The translations under genes were made by a program, and so were the position numbers. From Planctomycetes bacterium UBA1135 (GTDB taxonomy: Bacteria; Planctomycetota; UBA1135), in assembly GCA_002311925.1 (NCBI GenBank), contig DCAK01000074.1:22713-32916 (forward strand): DNA of 10,204 nt, written 5' to 3'. This document shows, one piece after another, positions 1 to 9,228 of this stretch. The first letter of the stretch is position 1. Each line of letters opens with the position of its first letter. A model generated the notes under the pieces. That model saw only the letters and a list, made by a program, of their open reading frames with translations. It did no database searches and had not been told where the DNA came from.

Positions 1-722
1 ATCTGGCAAACCCGGGATTCGGTGATGTTCAGGACCGCACCCACTTCTCGAAGGGTGAGTCCCTCGATGTAGTAAAGCTGGAGCACCGCCCGCTCTTTCT
101 TGCTCAAGGACCGCGTGATGACATCCATGAGGTCCTTGCGGTCGACCGCATCGAAGGGGTTCATCTCCTTGGATTCGCCCAGACCCGCCAACCCGGATCC
201 CTCTCCACCCTCGGGGGAGGAAGGCTTGTCGCTGATGCTGAGCATGGCCCTGGGCTTTGCCTTCTTCATGGCCTGAAGCTCCTTGGTCTCGATTCCCAAA
301 GAGTCGATGATCTCCGAGTCGGTGGGTTCGCGGCCGAAGCGGCTCAGGAACTCGGCCCTCGCCTTCTCCATCTTCGAGGCCCTTTGCCGGACGAGGCGAG
401 GCACCCAATCCTGGCTTCTCAGTGCGTCCAGCATCGCCCCTCGAATCCTGGTGGAGCAGTAGGTCTTGAACTTGAATCCTCGTTCCGGGTCGAATTTTTC
501 AATCCCATCCATCAGGCCGAAATTGCCTTCCTGAATGAGGTCGTTCACATCCACCGACCGGGGGAGGGAGGCGACCATGCGGGCGGCGATGAAGCCCACC
601 AAGGGTTGGTATCTCTCGACCAGAAGCATCTTGACCTCCTCCTCGCCGGATTCCTGCCAGCGTTCCCAGAGCTGCTCAGTGGGAACCTGGTCTTCCTGGT
701 CGAGGTCTTCCTTCTCCGCCAT
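1..722 (-). CDS. RNA polymerase sigma factor, FliA/WhiG (sigma-28) family, 3' end cut by window edge
   Basis: Group 3 sigma factor that directs RNA polymerase to a subset of promoters. 240 codons are visible with no stop before base 1; the family is usually about 250-260 residues, so only a short tail is missing. Region 2 is clear: DLIQEGNFGLMDGIEKFDPE (61-80), then KFKTYCSTRIRGAMLDALRS (84-103) followed by QDWVPR (104-109), the hallmark of the FliA/WhiG family. Region 3 follows (about 110-160). Region 4 has SLSKKERAVLQLYYIEGLTL (205-224) and a helix-turn-helix at LREVGAVLNITESRVCQ. The start is ATG at 722, 9 bp after the apt stop. There is no good SD, but TAGAAT lies 6 nt before the ATG and its TAG is the apt stop codon, so the gene may be made from a leaderless transcript as well as by read-through from apt. 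No flagellar or sporulation gene is nearby, so the regulon cannot be inferred. Confidence 0.93.
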   Translation of the reverse strand, partial: MAEKEDLDQEDQVPTEQLWERWQESGEEEVKMLLVERYQPLVGFIAARMVASLPRSVDVNDLIQEGNFGLMDGIEKFDPERGFKFKTYCSTRIRGAMLDALRSQDWVPRLVRQRASKMEKARAEFLSRFGREPTDSEIIDSLGIETKELQAMKKAKPRAMLSISDKPSSPEGGEGSGLAGLGESKEMNPFDAVDRKDLMDVITRSLSKKERAVLQLYYIEGLTLREVGAVLNITESRVCQ

Positions 723-728
723 GCGTGA

Positions 729-734
729 ATTCTA
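729..734 (-). promoter_or_regulatory. Putative -10 box (TAGAAT) of the sigma-factor gene
   Basis: TAGAAT on the minus strand, 6 nt before the ATG at 722. With a normal 6-7 nt from -10 to +1, transcription would start at the A of the ATG, giving a leaderless mRNA. The TAG is also the apt stop codon. The same box precedes the Nudix and PyrK-like genes. No convincing -35 is visible. Confidence 0.45.
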
Positions 735-1262
735 TTCCTTTACCCCGACCAGGCTGTGAATCTCGACCCCGTGAAGCTGCTTGCGGCCTTCCAGGGATTC
801 CAATTCCACGACGAAACAGGCTCCGACGACCTCGGCTCCGGTTTTGCGGATGAGGTTGACGGATGCGGCTGCGGTTCCTCCGGTGGCCAGCAGGTCGTCG
901 ACCACGACCACGCGGTCGGTGGGTCCGCAGGCGTCGCGATGGATTTCGAGGGTGGCTTCCCCATATTCAAGAGAGTAGTCCTCCTTCCAGGTTTCGCAGG
1001 GGAGCTTGCCGAGCTTGCGAAGGGGAATGACTCCGACGCCCAGGCGTTCCGCCATCGGGCCAGCCAGAAGGAAACCCCTCGATTCCACACCGGCGACATG
1101 GGTGGGTTTCAGGCCGCGTACCCCCGCGACCAAGTCTTCAATCGCCTCCATGAAAGCATGAACATCGGCGAGAAGAGGAGTGATGTCCTTGAAGACGATT
1201 CCAGGTTTGGGGAAATCGGGAACATCCCGAATCTTGTCCAGGTAGGAGGGGGAGGGGGTCAC
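732..1262 (-). CDS. apt: Adenine phosphoribosyltransferase
   Basis: Cytoplasmic purine-salvage enzyme: adenine + PRPP -> AMP + PPi. The product has 176 residues, normal for the family. It opens with the typical Apt N-terminus (IRDVPDFPKPGIVFKDITPL, 11-30). The VESRGFLLAG motif lies at 59-68 and the PRPP-binding loop VVVVDDLLATGGT at 118-130, with the two acidic residues and the TGG turn intact. The start is GTG at 1262, preceded by GGAGG 4 nt away. Its last two bases plus the next A form the argS stop, so the genes share GTGA and are translationally coupled. The frame stays open far upstream, opposite argS, but that extension is a shadow of argS. AMP is also a product of the Nudix hydrolase first in this operon. 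Confidence 0.96.
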   Translation of the reverse strand: MTPSPSYLDKIRDVPDFPKPGIVFKDITPLLADVHAFMEAIEDLVAGVRGLKPTHVAGVESRGFLLAGPMAERLGVGVIPLRKLGKLPCETWKEDYSLEYGEATLEIHRDACGPTDRVVVVDDLLATGGTAAASVNLIRKTGAEVVGACFVVELESLEGRKQLHGVEIHSLVGVKE

Positions 1263-2957
1263 ATTTCCTCCGGCGCCGGGACGCCGAGCAGGCCCAGGCC
1301 GTCGGCAAGAGTGTTGCGGAGGGCGGCGACCGCGGCGAGGCGGGCGCGTTCCAGGGCTTCGTCTCCGCAACCCAGCACCCGCCGGTCCCGGTAGAAGGCG
1401 TTTCCCGCCGAGGCAATGCGAAGGAGAGCCTGGGCGAGCGCTGAGGGTTCGCGGCGGTTGCCGGCCTCCCGAATGGCGGCCGGGTAGCGGCCGAGAGCCA
1501 CCATGAGTTCGGGGGAATCCGCGAGCAGGGATGGGTCCACATCCTGGAAAGCGATGTTGGGAGAGGCCGCCTTGCGCAGGATGGAGCAGCAGCGGGCGTG
1601 GGTGTATTGGAGGTAGGGGCCCGTGTCTCCCTCGAAGCTGAGGACCTCCTTCCAATCGAAAACCACATCTTTTTGCCTCTGGTGCTTGAGGTCGTGAAAG
1701 ATGACGGCCCCGAGGCCCACCTGCTCCGCCACGGCCCCTCGGTCGGCCAGGTCGGGGTTCTTGTCGGCGATGGTTTCCATGGCCAATTCGCAAGCGCGGT
1801 CGAGCACCTTGGACAGGAGCAGGACCTTGCCCTCGCGGGTGGAAAGCTTGCCCTCGGCCATGCGGATGAGACCGAAGGAGATGTGCTCGATGCGGGCGGC
1901 CCAGTCTTCGCCGCAACGGTCCAGGACAGCCTTGAATTGGCGGAAATGGAGTTCCTGTTCGGAGCCGACGACATAAAGGGAGTGGTCGAAGGAGAACTCC
2001 TCCCAACGGCTTCGCGCGGCGGCGAGGTCGCGGGTGGCGTAGAGGGTGGTTCCGAGGGCGGTCTTCACCAGGCACGGGGTGTCCATTCCCTGGGCGGTGA
2101 GGTCGACGATTTGGGCGCCGTCGGATTCCTCGAGGACTCCGCGCGCATCCAACCATTCCACCAGGCCTTCCAAGCGGTCCTCGTACCAGGACTCTCCCCG
2201 GATGTGCTCGAATTCAATCCCCAGCCTTGCGTAGATCTTGTCGAATTCCAGCAGGGAGGCCTCGGTGAAACGCTTCCAGAGTCGACGGCTATCCCCATCT
2301 TCCCCGGTTTCAAGTTCCCCGAAGGCGGCCTTGGCCTCCTCCATCAGGGTGGGGTCCTTCTCCTCCTCCTCGTGGAAGCGAACATAAAGTTCCAGGAGGT
2401 GTTCGATGGGATGGGCGGCGAATGCGTCCTCGTTCCCCCATCGGCGCCAGGCTGCGACGAGTCGACCGAATTGCGACCCCCAGTCGCCGAGGTGGTTGAT
2501 GCGGGTCACCTTGTGTCCGAGCCGGGCGAGGATCCGGGCCAGAGAGGCTCCGATGACGGTCGAGCGCAAGTGTCCCACATGCATCGGCTTGGCGATGTTG
2601 GGAGAGGAAAACTCCAATACGGTGGTTTCGTTCTGCTCGCCTTTGCCGTAGTCGGAGGCAAGGGCCCCTTCCAGAATGGCTGCTGCAAGGGGGGTGGTGT
2701 CGATCCTGAAATTCAGGAAGGGGCCGACGACCTCGGTCTGCATCGCCTCGATTTCGAGTTCCGCCGCAAGCCGGGCGGCCAATGCGGGCGGGGTTTCCCC
2801 GGAGGCCTTGGCCATCTGGAAACAGGGGAAGGAGAATTCGCCGTGGGTTTCGTCGCGCGGGACCTCGAGAAGAATGGATTCAGGATCCTGCTCGAGGGCA
2901 TGGGCAAGCGCAGCCCGCGCCCGAGAGGAGAATCGGTCGAGGCCGTGGAGGGTGGTT

Positions 2958-2965
<8 letters not shown>
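1259..2965 (-). CDS. argS: Arginyl-tRNA synthetase
   Basis: Class I aminoacyl-tRNA synthetase; charges tRNA-Arg with arginine using ATP. From ATG 2965 it has 568 residues, within the usual 550-590. An N-terminal additional domain (Add1, about 1-90) is followed by the Rossmann catalytic core with SSPNIAKPMHVGHLRS (120-135, the HIGH-type signature HVGH at 129-132). The KMSKS-type loop is KLSTREG (373-379), as is common in ArgS. FEGDTGPYLQYTHARC leads into the helical anticodon-binding domain, which ends in the typical LADGLGLLGVPAPE. Start choice is uncertain. ATG 2965 overlaps the HD-gene stop by 8 nt; ATG 2983 would add six residues and overlap it by 26 nt; the TTG at 3019 looks wrong. None has a clear SD, so translation probably depends on coupling to the HD gene. 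Confidence 0.97.
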
Positions 2966-4892
<1,927 letters not shown>

Positions 4893-4914
4893 ACCCGGTC
4901 ACCGGAGGAACGGA

Positions 4915-4920
4915 TAGGAT
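4915..4920 (+). promoter_or_regulatory. Putative -10 box (TAGGAT) of the QueD-like gene
   Basis: TAGGAT on the plus strand, 8 nt before ATG 4929, in the 36-bp gap after the PyrK-like gene. It has the same layout as the boxes at 729, 4036 and 4052. A GGAGG exists at 4904-4908, but it is about 20 nt from the ATG, too far to act as an SD. Confidence 0.4.
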
Positions 4921-4928
4921 TCGCCGCC

Positions 4929-5426
4929 ATGGAGGAATGGTCCATCCAAATCGACAAGGAGTATTTGAAATTCTCCGCCGCCCATTTTCTCATCTTTCCA
5001 GATGGGACCGCGGAGAGGTTGCATGGCCACAACTATCGGGTTTATGTGGAAATCCAGGCCAACCTGTCTCCGCATGGTTTGGTTCTGGATTTTCTTCAGG
5101 CCAAGCCGGTGGTTCGGGAGCTCGTGGACGAGTTGGACGAGCACTGGATCATTCCCGACCAGCATTCCGACTTGAAGCATTCGCTGAGGGAGGACGGAGT
5201 GATGGAGGTCCGATACAAGGACAGGTATTACGCGGCCCCAAGTGAGGATGTGTTGGTGCTGCCCATCAACAACACCTCCGCCGAGAATCTCTCCGCCTGG
5301 TTGGGCGGGGAATTGGTCAAGAGATTGGAGGCTCGATTCCCCAAGCTGGAACTTCTTGGCTTGGAGGTGAAGGTGGAGGAAACGCCCGGCCAGAGAGGGG
5401 TGTGGCGGTTCCGAAACCAAACTTGA
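4929..5426 (+). CDS. 6-carboxy/6-pyruvoyl-tetrahydropterin synthase family protein (QueD-like), catalytic residues altered
   Basis: 165-residue T-fold protein of the PTPS/QueD family, whose members convert dihydroneopterin triphosphate to pterin products for tetrahydrobiopterin or queuosine. The zinc ligands are intact: His19 (FSAAHFL), His32 and His34 (LHGHNY). INNTSAENLSAWL (113-125) and VKVEETPG (147-154) match the family's substrate-binding segments. However, the usual catalytic Cys before HGH is Ala28, and the Asp-His pair of the triad (LDHH in E. coli QueD) reads Asp70-Glu71 (LDEH). A longer segment, RYKDRYYAAPSEDVLVLPIN, resembles archaeal-type homologues. It may act on a different pterin, so queD is not assigned. 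ATG 4929 is the first good start, with no SD. No other queuosine or folate gene is nearby. Confidence 0.85.
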   Translation: MEEWSIQIDKEYLKFSAAHFLIFPDGTAERLHGHNYRVYVEIQANLSPHGLVLDFLQAKPVVRELVDELDEHWIIPDQHSDLKHSLREDGVMEVRYKDRYYAAPSEDVLVLPINNTSAENLSAWLGGELVKRLEARFPKLELLGLEVKVEETPGQRGVWRFRNQT

Positions 5427-5455
5427 GTCCGGGTTTCGCCCCGAGACCGCACCGC

Positions 5456-5461
5456 TAGACT
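5456..5461 (+). promoter_or_regulatory. Putative -10 box of tRNA-Pro
   Basis: TAGACT on the plus strand, 11 nt before the mature tRNA 5' end, which would give a leader of about 5 nt. It resembles the TAGAAT boxes elsewhere in the window. No good -35 is seen at 16-18 bp; TTTCGC at 5434 is the best candidate. Confidence 0.35.
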
Positions 5462-5463
5462 GT

Positions 5464-5472
5464 CGCCCCGGT

Positions 5473-5479
<7 letters not shown>
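5464..5479 (+). repeat. Inverted repeat spanning tRNA-Pro leader and 5' acceptor strand
   Basis: CGCCCCG (5464-5470) is the exact reverse complement of CGGGGCG (5473-5479), with GT between, and is identical to the tRNA's own 3' acceptor strand (5540-5546). As RNA it could form a 6-bp hairpin with a GGUC tetraloop that competes with the acceptor stem, if the transcript starts this far upstream. Confidence 0.6.
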
Positions 5480-5550
<71 letters not shown>

Positions 5551-5557
5551 TTTCTAC

Positions 5558-6808
5558 TTATTGCACGGTGAGAGCATGGGAATTAGTTAAATTCCCACCG
5601 CCGCCTGGGAGTAACTCCACTGCTTGAGTCCACACAGGCATTCCTCCAACGTGGGGGGGCACTGAAGCGGAAAGGCTTGCGTTGCCATTGGAGTCAGTTG
5701 TGATGGCCGGGAGTTGACGGATAGGCATGCTCATATCGACATCCCCAAAAGGCGTCGGTGTGGGGCCTCCTCCATAAACGGAATAAGCGATGACGCCAGG
5801 ATTTCCTGGGCCAAATCCAGAAACAGAAAGGATGGCTGTAGCGCCAGCAACAAGATTCTGAACATCGTATTGAGGGCCGGTAGGAGTGGTTATTTCGACA
5901 ACTCCAAAATATCCAGGAGACCAGGAGGTAGATGCGGCATCGAACATGTCGTTCCATTGATCGGTATTCAATTCGCCGATGTGGACGTAATCTTCGTTGC
6001 CGCCATTGTTGTCCGGTTGACCCGACGCCCAGTAACGGAAGGTGTTGGATTCTCCAGAGGACCAAACGAAGGTGCCTTCCAAGGCAACATCATTGAGGCC
6101 AATCCAGAGATCTCGGTCCTGGCCTCCCCAATTGCTGAAGTTGCTCCATATCCAGTCGTTTTCGGCTTGGTCGCGAACCGTTGCAAGATGACCACCCAGA
6201 ATCACGGCCCCGGCTTCGGCTTCCGTCCAGGTGGTGGATTCCAGCAAGTGATAGGTGTGACCATTGGCCGAGTTGACGGCTGTGGTCAAGATGCCCGGTG
6301 GGGGAGGATTGGGAGAGTCGTCGATCAGGACATCGTCGACGGTCCACTCGGAGGCATAATCTCCCGTGTAGTGGAAGGAAAGGTTCAGGCTGTTGACTCC
6401 GCCGAATGCGGAAAGGTCCACGGTCATCGTGCTATTTCCGTCTCCTGAGAAATCATCGTGGATATTGGTGAAAGTGTTGCCCCCGTCGAGGGAGACATCG
6501 ATGTAGTGATGGTCCCGCCAACTCGCGTAATAAACATTTTGGTTGCAATGGAGCCAAGCTCCGGTGGCGGTGCTCAAATCCACGGCCGACGAGACCACGG
6601 AGTTGTCGTTGAATCCTGTGAAATCGTCATGAAAGGCGGCATCGGCGTTCAACGAGCCGATTTCCCATCCGAGGGAATTCCCGTTGTTGATTTCCGCCCA
6701 CCCCGCCGGCGGAACGCCCGAGGAAAAGTCCTCGTCCAGGAAGACGATTTGAGAGCTCAGGGAGGGGGTGAAGAACAGGAAAAAGAGGAGGGGAAGAGGT
6801 TTGGACAT
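5558..6808 (-). CDS. Secreted multidomain C-type-lectin-like protein
   Basis: 416 residues, probably exported: signal peptide MSKPLPLLFFLFFTPSLSSQ. Three modules follow. Residues 25-165 form a beta-sandwich resembling choice-of-anchor/MAM-like domains (DEDFSSGVPPAGW..., ending EWTVDDVLIDD). Residues 172-307 form a C-type-lectin-like domain with HTYHLL, WTEAEA, GGHLATV, WIGLND (235-240), a QPD motif (264-266, the galactose-type signature in animal lectins) and QWNDM (284-288). It has none of the cysteines that form the disulfides of animal lectins. Residues 315-416 form a domain (LSVSGFGPGNPGVIAYSVYG; GPTPTPFG; LTNSHALTV) recalling C-terminal domains of planctomycete surface proteins, from memory. 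The GC content looks lower than that of the neighbours. It starts 36 bp after the GSDH-family gene on the same strand and stops 8 bp from the tRNA. Likely role: binding extracellular glycans. Confidence 0.88.
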   Translation of the reverse strand: MSKPLPLLFFLFFTPSLSSQIVFLDEDFSSGVPPAGWAEINNGNSLGWEIGSLNADAAFHDDFTGFNDNSVVSSAVDLSTATGAWLHCNQNVYYASWRDHHYIDVSLDGGNTFTNIHDDFSGDGNSTMTVDLSAFGGVNSLNLSFHYTGDYASEWTVDDVLIDDSPNPPPPGILTTAVNSANGHTYHLLESTTWTEAEAGAVILGGHLATVRDQAENDWIWSNFSNWGGQDRDLWIGLNDVALEGTFVWSSGESNTFRYWASGQPDNNGGNEDYVHIGELNTDQWNDMFDAASTSWSPGYFGVVEITTPTGPQYDVQNLVAGATAILSVSGFGPGNPGVIAYSVYGGGPTPTPFGDVDMSMPIRQLPAITTDSNGNASLSASVPPHVGGMPVWTQAVELLPGGGGNLTNSHALTVQ

Positions 6809-6838
6809 GGGATTCCAGGGGGAATGTGGAACCCAGCC

Positions 6839-6844
6839 ACCCTA
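6839..6844 (-). promoter_or_regulatory. Possible -10 box (TAGGGT) before the lectin gene
   Basis: TAGGGT follows directly on the TGA stop of the GSDH-family gene, 30 nt before ATG 6808. Unlike the other boxes it would leave a leader of about 24 nt without an SD. Weak; the lectin gene may simply be co-transcribed. Confidence 0.2.
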
Positions 6845-8011
6845 TCACGGGCCCGCCTTTTCGGCATCGACGATGCGCCAGACCTTGCCGCTGAGCATGC
6901 AAAGAATGTAGACCTCGCCGGCCGCGTCTTCTCCGAAGGAAACGACCCCGCCGAGGCGTTTTCCGGGCTTGGGAGCGAGTTCACCCGTCCGGTCCTGGAT
7001 TGCGATCAGCTTCCCATCCTGCAGGCGACCCGACCAGACTTCGTTGCTGACCCAATCCGCGAACAGGTAGGAGCCCTGAAGCCAGGGAATGGAGGCCCCC
7101 CTGTAGACATAGCCGCCGGTGACGGAGCAGCGCTTGGGTGTCCCCTTCTGGGCATATTCATGAACGGGAAGAGACGTTTCTTCCAGGGTGGAGGATTTCC
7201 CCAGGAACGGGTGGGTGCCCTCCCAGGTTCGCCAACCGAAATGGACCCCTCCGGGGGCGCCCGCTGGATGGAAATGGATTTCTTCCCAGGCATTTTGCCC
7301 CACATCTCCAATCCACAGGTCCCCGGTCAAACGGTCGAAGGAAAACCGCCAAGGGTTGCGGAGTCCGTAGGCCCAGATTTCGTCCAGGAAATCGTCCTCT
7401 TCCAGAAAGGGATTGTCCTCGGGGATTCCGTAAGGGGCCTCTCCGTCCACATCCAGGCGCAGGAGTTTTCCAAGGAAGGTGGAACCGTCCTGGGCCCGGT
7501 TGCCTGGGTCCCCGGCGGCGCCTCCATCCCCCATGCCCACATAAAGAAAACCATCCGGTCCGAATTCGACCATCCCGCCGTTGTGGTTGGCCCAGGGTTG
7601 GGAAATTCGGAGGAGCTCGACCCTCGAATCAGGGTCGGCGAGGTCGGGGTCGTCCGGGTCCACCGAAAACCCCGCCACGATGGTGGCGCCCTTGTCCTTC
7701 TTTTCGGTGTAGTTGATGAAGAAGCGCCCGTTCTCGTGATAGTCGGGATGAAAGGCCAATCCAAGAATTCCACCCTCGCCGCGCGTGGTGATTTTCTTCT
7801 TCAAGTCGAGGAAGGGTTCCTCCAGAAGAACCCCGCTCTTGAGGATGCGAATTCTTCCGGGGCGCTCCAGGATGAAGAGCCTTTCGAAATCTCCAGCGGG
7901 AGAAGTCAGGAACAGGGGCTGGTCCAGCCCCTTCACGACCCTCTCCAACGCGAGCGCGGGCTGGGACGCGGATTCTTGGGCGAGGAAAAGAGGAAGAAGG
8001 AGAAGAATCAC
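6845..8011 (-). CDS. GSDH-family (glucose/sorbosone dehydrogenase-like) beta-propeller, exported
   Basis: About 388 residues matching the soluble PQQ-type glucose/sorbosone dehydrogenase family (Pfam GSDH, six-bladed propeller), whose members oxidise sugars in the periplasm. Landmarks: LERPGRIRIL (48-57), GILGLAFHPDYHENGRFFIN (81-100), WANHNGGMVEFGPDGFLYVG (140-159) with His143 at the conserved catalytic-histidine position, GDGGAAGDPGNRAQ (161-174), GKLLRLDVDG, and YGLRNPWRFSFD. The start is chosen as GTG 8011. It shares GTGA with the stop of the preceding gene, has AAGGA 3 nt upstream, and begins directly with a hydrophobic run (ILLLLPLFLA) ahead of QESAS. ATG 8047 is an alternative that would add 12 residues and overlap the upstream gene by 40 bp. 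The signal peptide is unusually short with the GTG start. The true substrate and PQQ dependence are unknown. Confidence 0.88.
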   Translation of the reverse strand: MILLLLPLFLAQESASQPALALERVVKGLDQPLFLTSPAGDFERLFILERPGRIRILKSGVLLEEPFLDLKKKITTRGEGGILGLAFHPDYHENGRFFINYTEKKDKGATIVAGFSVDPDDPDLADPDSRVELLRISQPWANHNGGMVEFGPDGFLYVGMGDGGAAGDPGNRAQDGSTFLGKLLRLDVDGEAPYGIPEDNPFLEEDDFLDEIWAYGLRNPWRFSFDRLTGDLWIGDVGQNAWEEIHFHPAGAPGGVHFGWRTWEGTHPFLGKSSTLEETSLPVHEYAQKGTPKRCSVTGGYVYRGASIPWLQGSYLFADWVSNEVWSGRLQDGKLIAIQDRTGELAPKPGKRLGGVVSFGEDAAGEVYILCMLSGKVWRIVDAEKAGP

Positions 8012-9228
8012 TTGTCCTTGTAGTTTTTCTTCACCCAAGCAGCCCATTCCTCATCGAATACGTCGGGAGAGACCCCGAACGCCTTATTGAAGGTCTCATC
8101 CTGGAAGGCGAGGACCTGGTCCCCGTCGGGCAGAGCCCCGTGGCCGGGCACCATCCCCGTCATCCCGTCCAAAAAGGCGGCGAATGCGTCCTCCTTTTCT
8201 TCCAAAAGGTAGTCCACCCGCGACCACATCATCATGTGATCCACGACCTTGCGTTCGCCATGCCCGGTCCAGCGCATGAGTTTGGCGAAGGTGGGAAAGT
8301 AGTCGTGCCCCACGCGGGACCGAATTCGCTCCTCCCATTCCCAATTGTCACCGTCATTGGGGGAGTATTCCTTCACCGAGGTGAACTGATTGAACCGAGG
8401 TTCGATTTTTCGCACGCAATGATGGGCAAGGCCCTCGGGAATCCAAACAGGAAGAGCGTACCAGTAGAAGCGGTAGCAATCGACGAGGTTGTGGACGATG
8501 GACGCCACGACGTGGCAGTGCATCTGGGTGTCGTCCTTGAGAAGCCCATTGGCAAACTCCTCGGCGGTTCCGAACATCATGGACCCAAACTTCGGGAAGA
8601 GGTGTCTCTTGGGGCCGTCAGTGAAGGGAGGGCAGTAACGGTTTGCGTACCGGCCCAGGGTGCTCTCCTTTTCCGCGATGAAGAGGGTGAACTTCTCCGG
8701 CATTCCCATGAAGGGACCTTCACCCATGTATTTGCTGTTCACCAGCTCGCCTCTCTTCTTGGGGAAGTCGCCGTCCTCGATTTGGAGAATTGCGCAGACT
8801 TCGGCGTAGGTTTTCTCCAGGCGCATGGCCCACAAGTGAAGCCTCAGCCAGGGGCCGAGCTTGCGGATTTTCCGCGGGTTGAGGTCAGGAAGAAGGAGTG
8901 CGAGTTCCTCAAGCTCCTCCCTGAGCTTCTTTTTTTGCCGTCGGTCGCCGTTGGGAATGGAATATTCCCCCAAAGTGGAAGCGATGCGGAAGTGGGGGGT
9001 TTCCGTCCAAAGGAGATCCATGTCTCCCAAGGTTTCCTCGATGGCGGAGGTTCCATGGTCGTCTCCCCATGCGAAGTTCCCGAAACGAAGAATGCCGGCC
9101 GCCTCCATGGCCGCCGGCTCGTTCTTCGTCCAGGGATCCTTTCCCCGCTCGTCATCCTTGTCCTGCGCGAAAGCAGGATGGGCGAGGAGGGCCAGGAGGC
9201 CGCAGAAGCCGACCGCCTGGCGGAGCAT
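8008..9228 (-). CDS. Secreted protein resembling a gluzincin metalloprotease, zinc motif degenerate
   Basis: 406 residues, function not recognised. It has a clear signal peptide, MLRQAVGFCGLLALLAHPAFA, cleaved before QDKDD. The mid-region is rich in charged helices (97-150). Around 240-272 the order VASIVHNLVDCYRFYWYALP then WIPEGLAHH mimics the HExxH...EGxA layout of peptidase MA-like (gluzincin) proteases, and the C-terminus (NKAFGVSPDVFDEEWAAWVK) matches the tail often seen in that clan. But the first motif reads H246-N-L-V-D250 instead of HExxH, losing the catalytic Glu and the second zinc His. It is probably a non-catalytic relative. The start is ATG 9228, giving a TGATG one-base overlap with the selenoprotein-candidate stop; the TTG at 9231 is ignored. 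Its own TGA overlaps the GTG of the GSDH-family gene. Confidence 0.78.
   Translation of the reverse strand: MLRQAVGFCGLLALLAHPAFAQDKDDERGKDPWTKNEPAAMEAAGILRFGNFAWGDDHGTSAIEETLGDMDLLWTETPHFRIASTLGEYSIPNGDRRQKKKLREELEELALLLPDLNPRKIRKLGPWLRLHLWAMRLEKTYAEVCAILQIEDGDFPKKRGELVNSKYMGEGPFMGMPEKFTLFIAEKESTLGRYANRYCPPFTDGPKRHLFPKFGSMMFGTAEEFANGLLKDDTQMHCHVVASIVHNLVDCYRFYWYALPVWIPEGLAHHCVRKIEPRFNQFTSVKEYSPNDGDNWEWEERIRSRVGHDYFPTFAKLMRWTGHGERKVVDHMMMWSRVDYLLEEKEDAFAAFLDGMTGMVPGHGALPDGDQVLAFQDETFNKAFGVSPDVFDEEWAAWVKKNYKDK

Noticed and set aside
1263..2156. Long N-terminal extension of apt
   Set aside because: Lies wholly opposite the argS frame, is Arg/Pro-rich shadow sequence, and the apt family begins at the GTG.
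6458..8023. 521-residue plus-strand open frame
   Set aside because: Antisense to the GSDH-family gene and part of the lectin gene; no start signal or domain.
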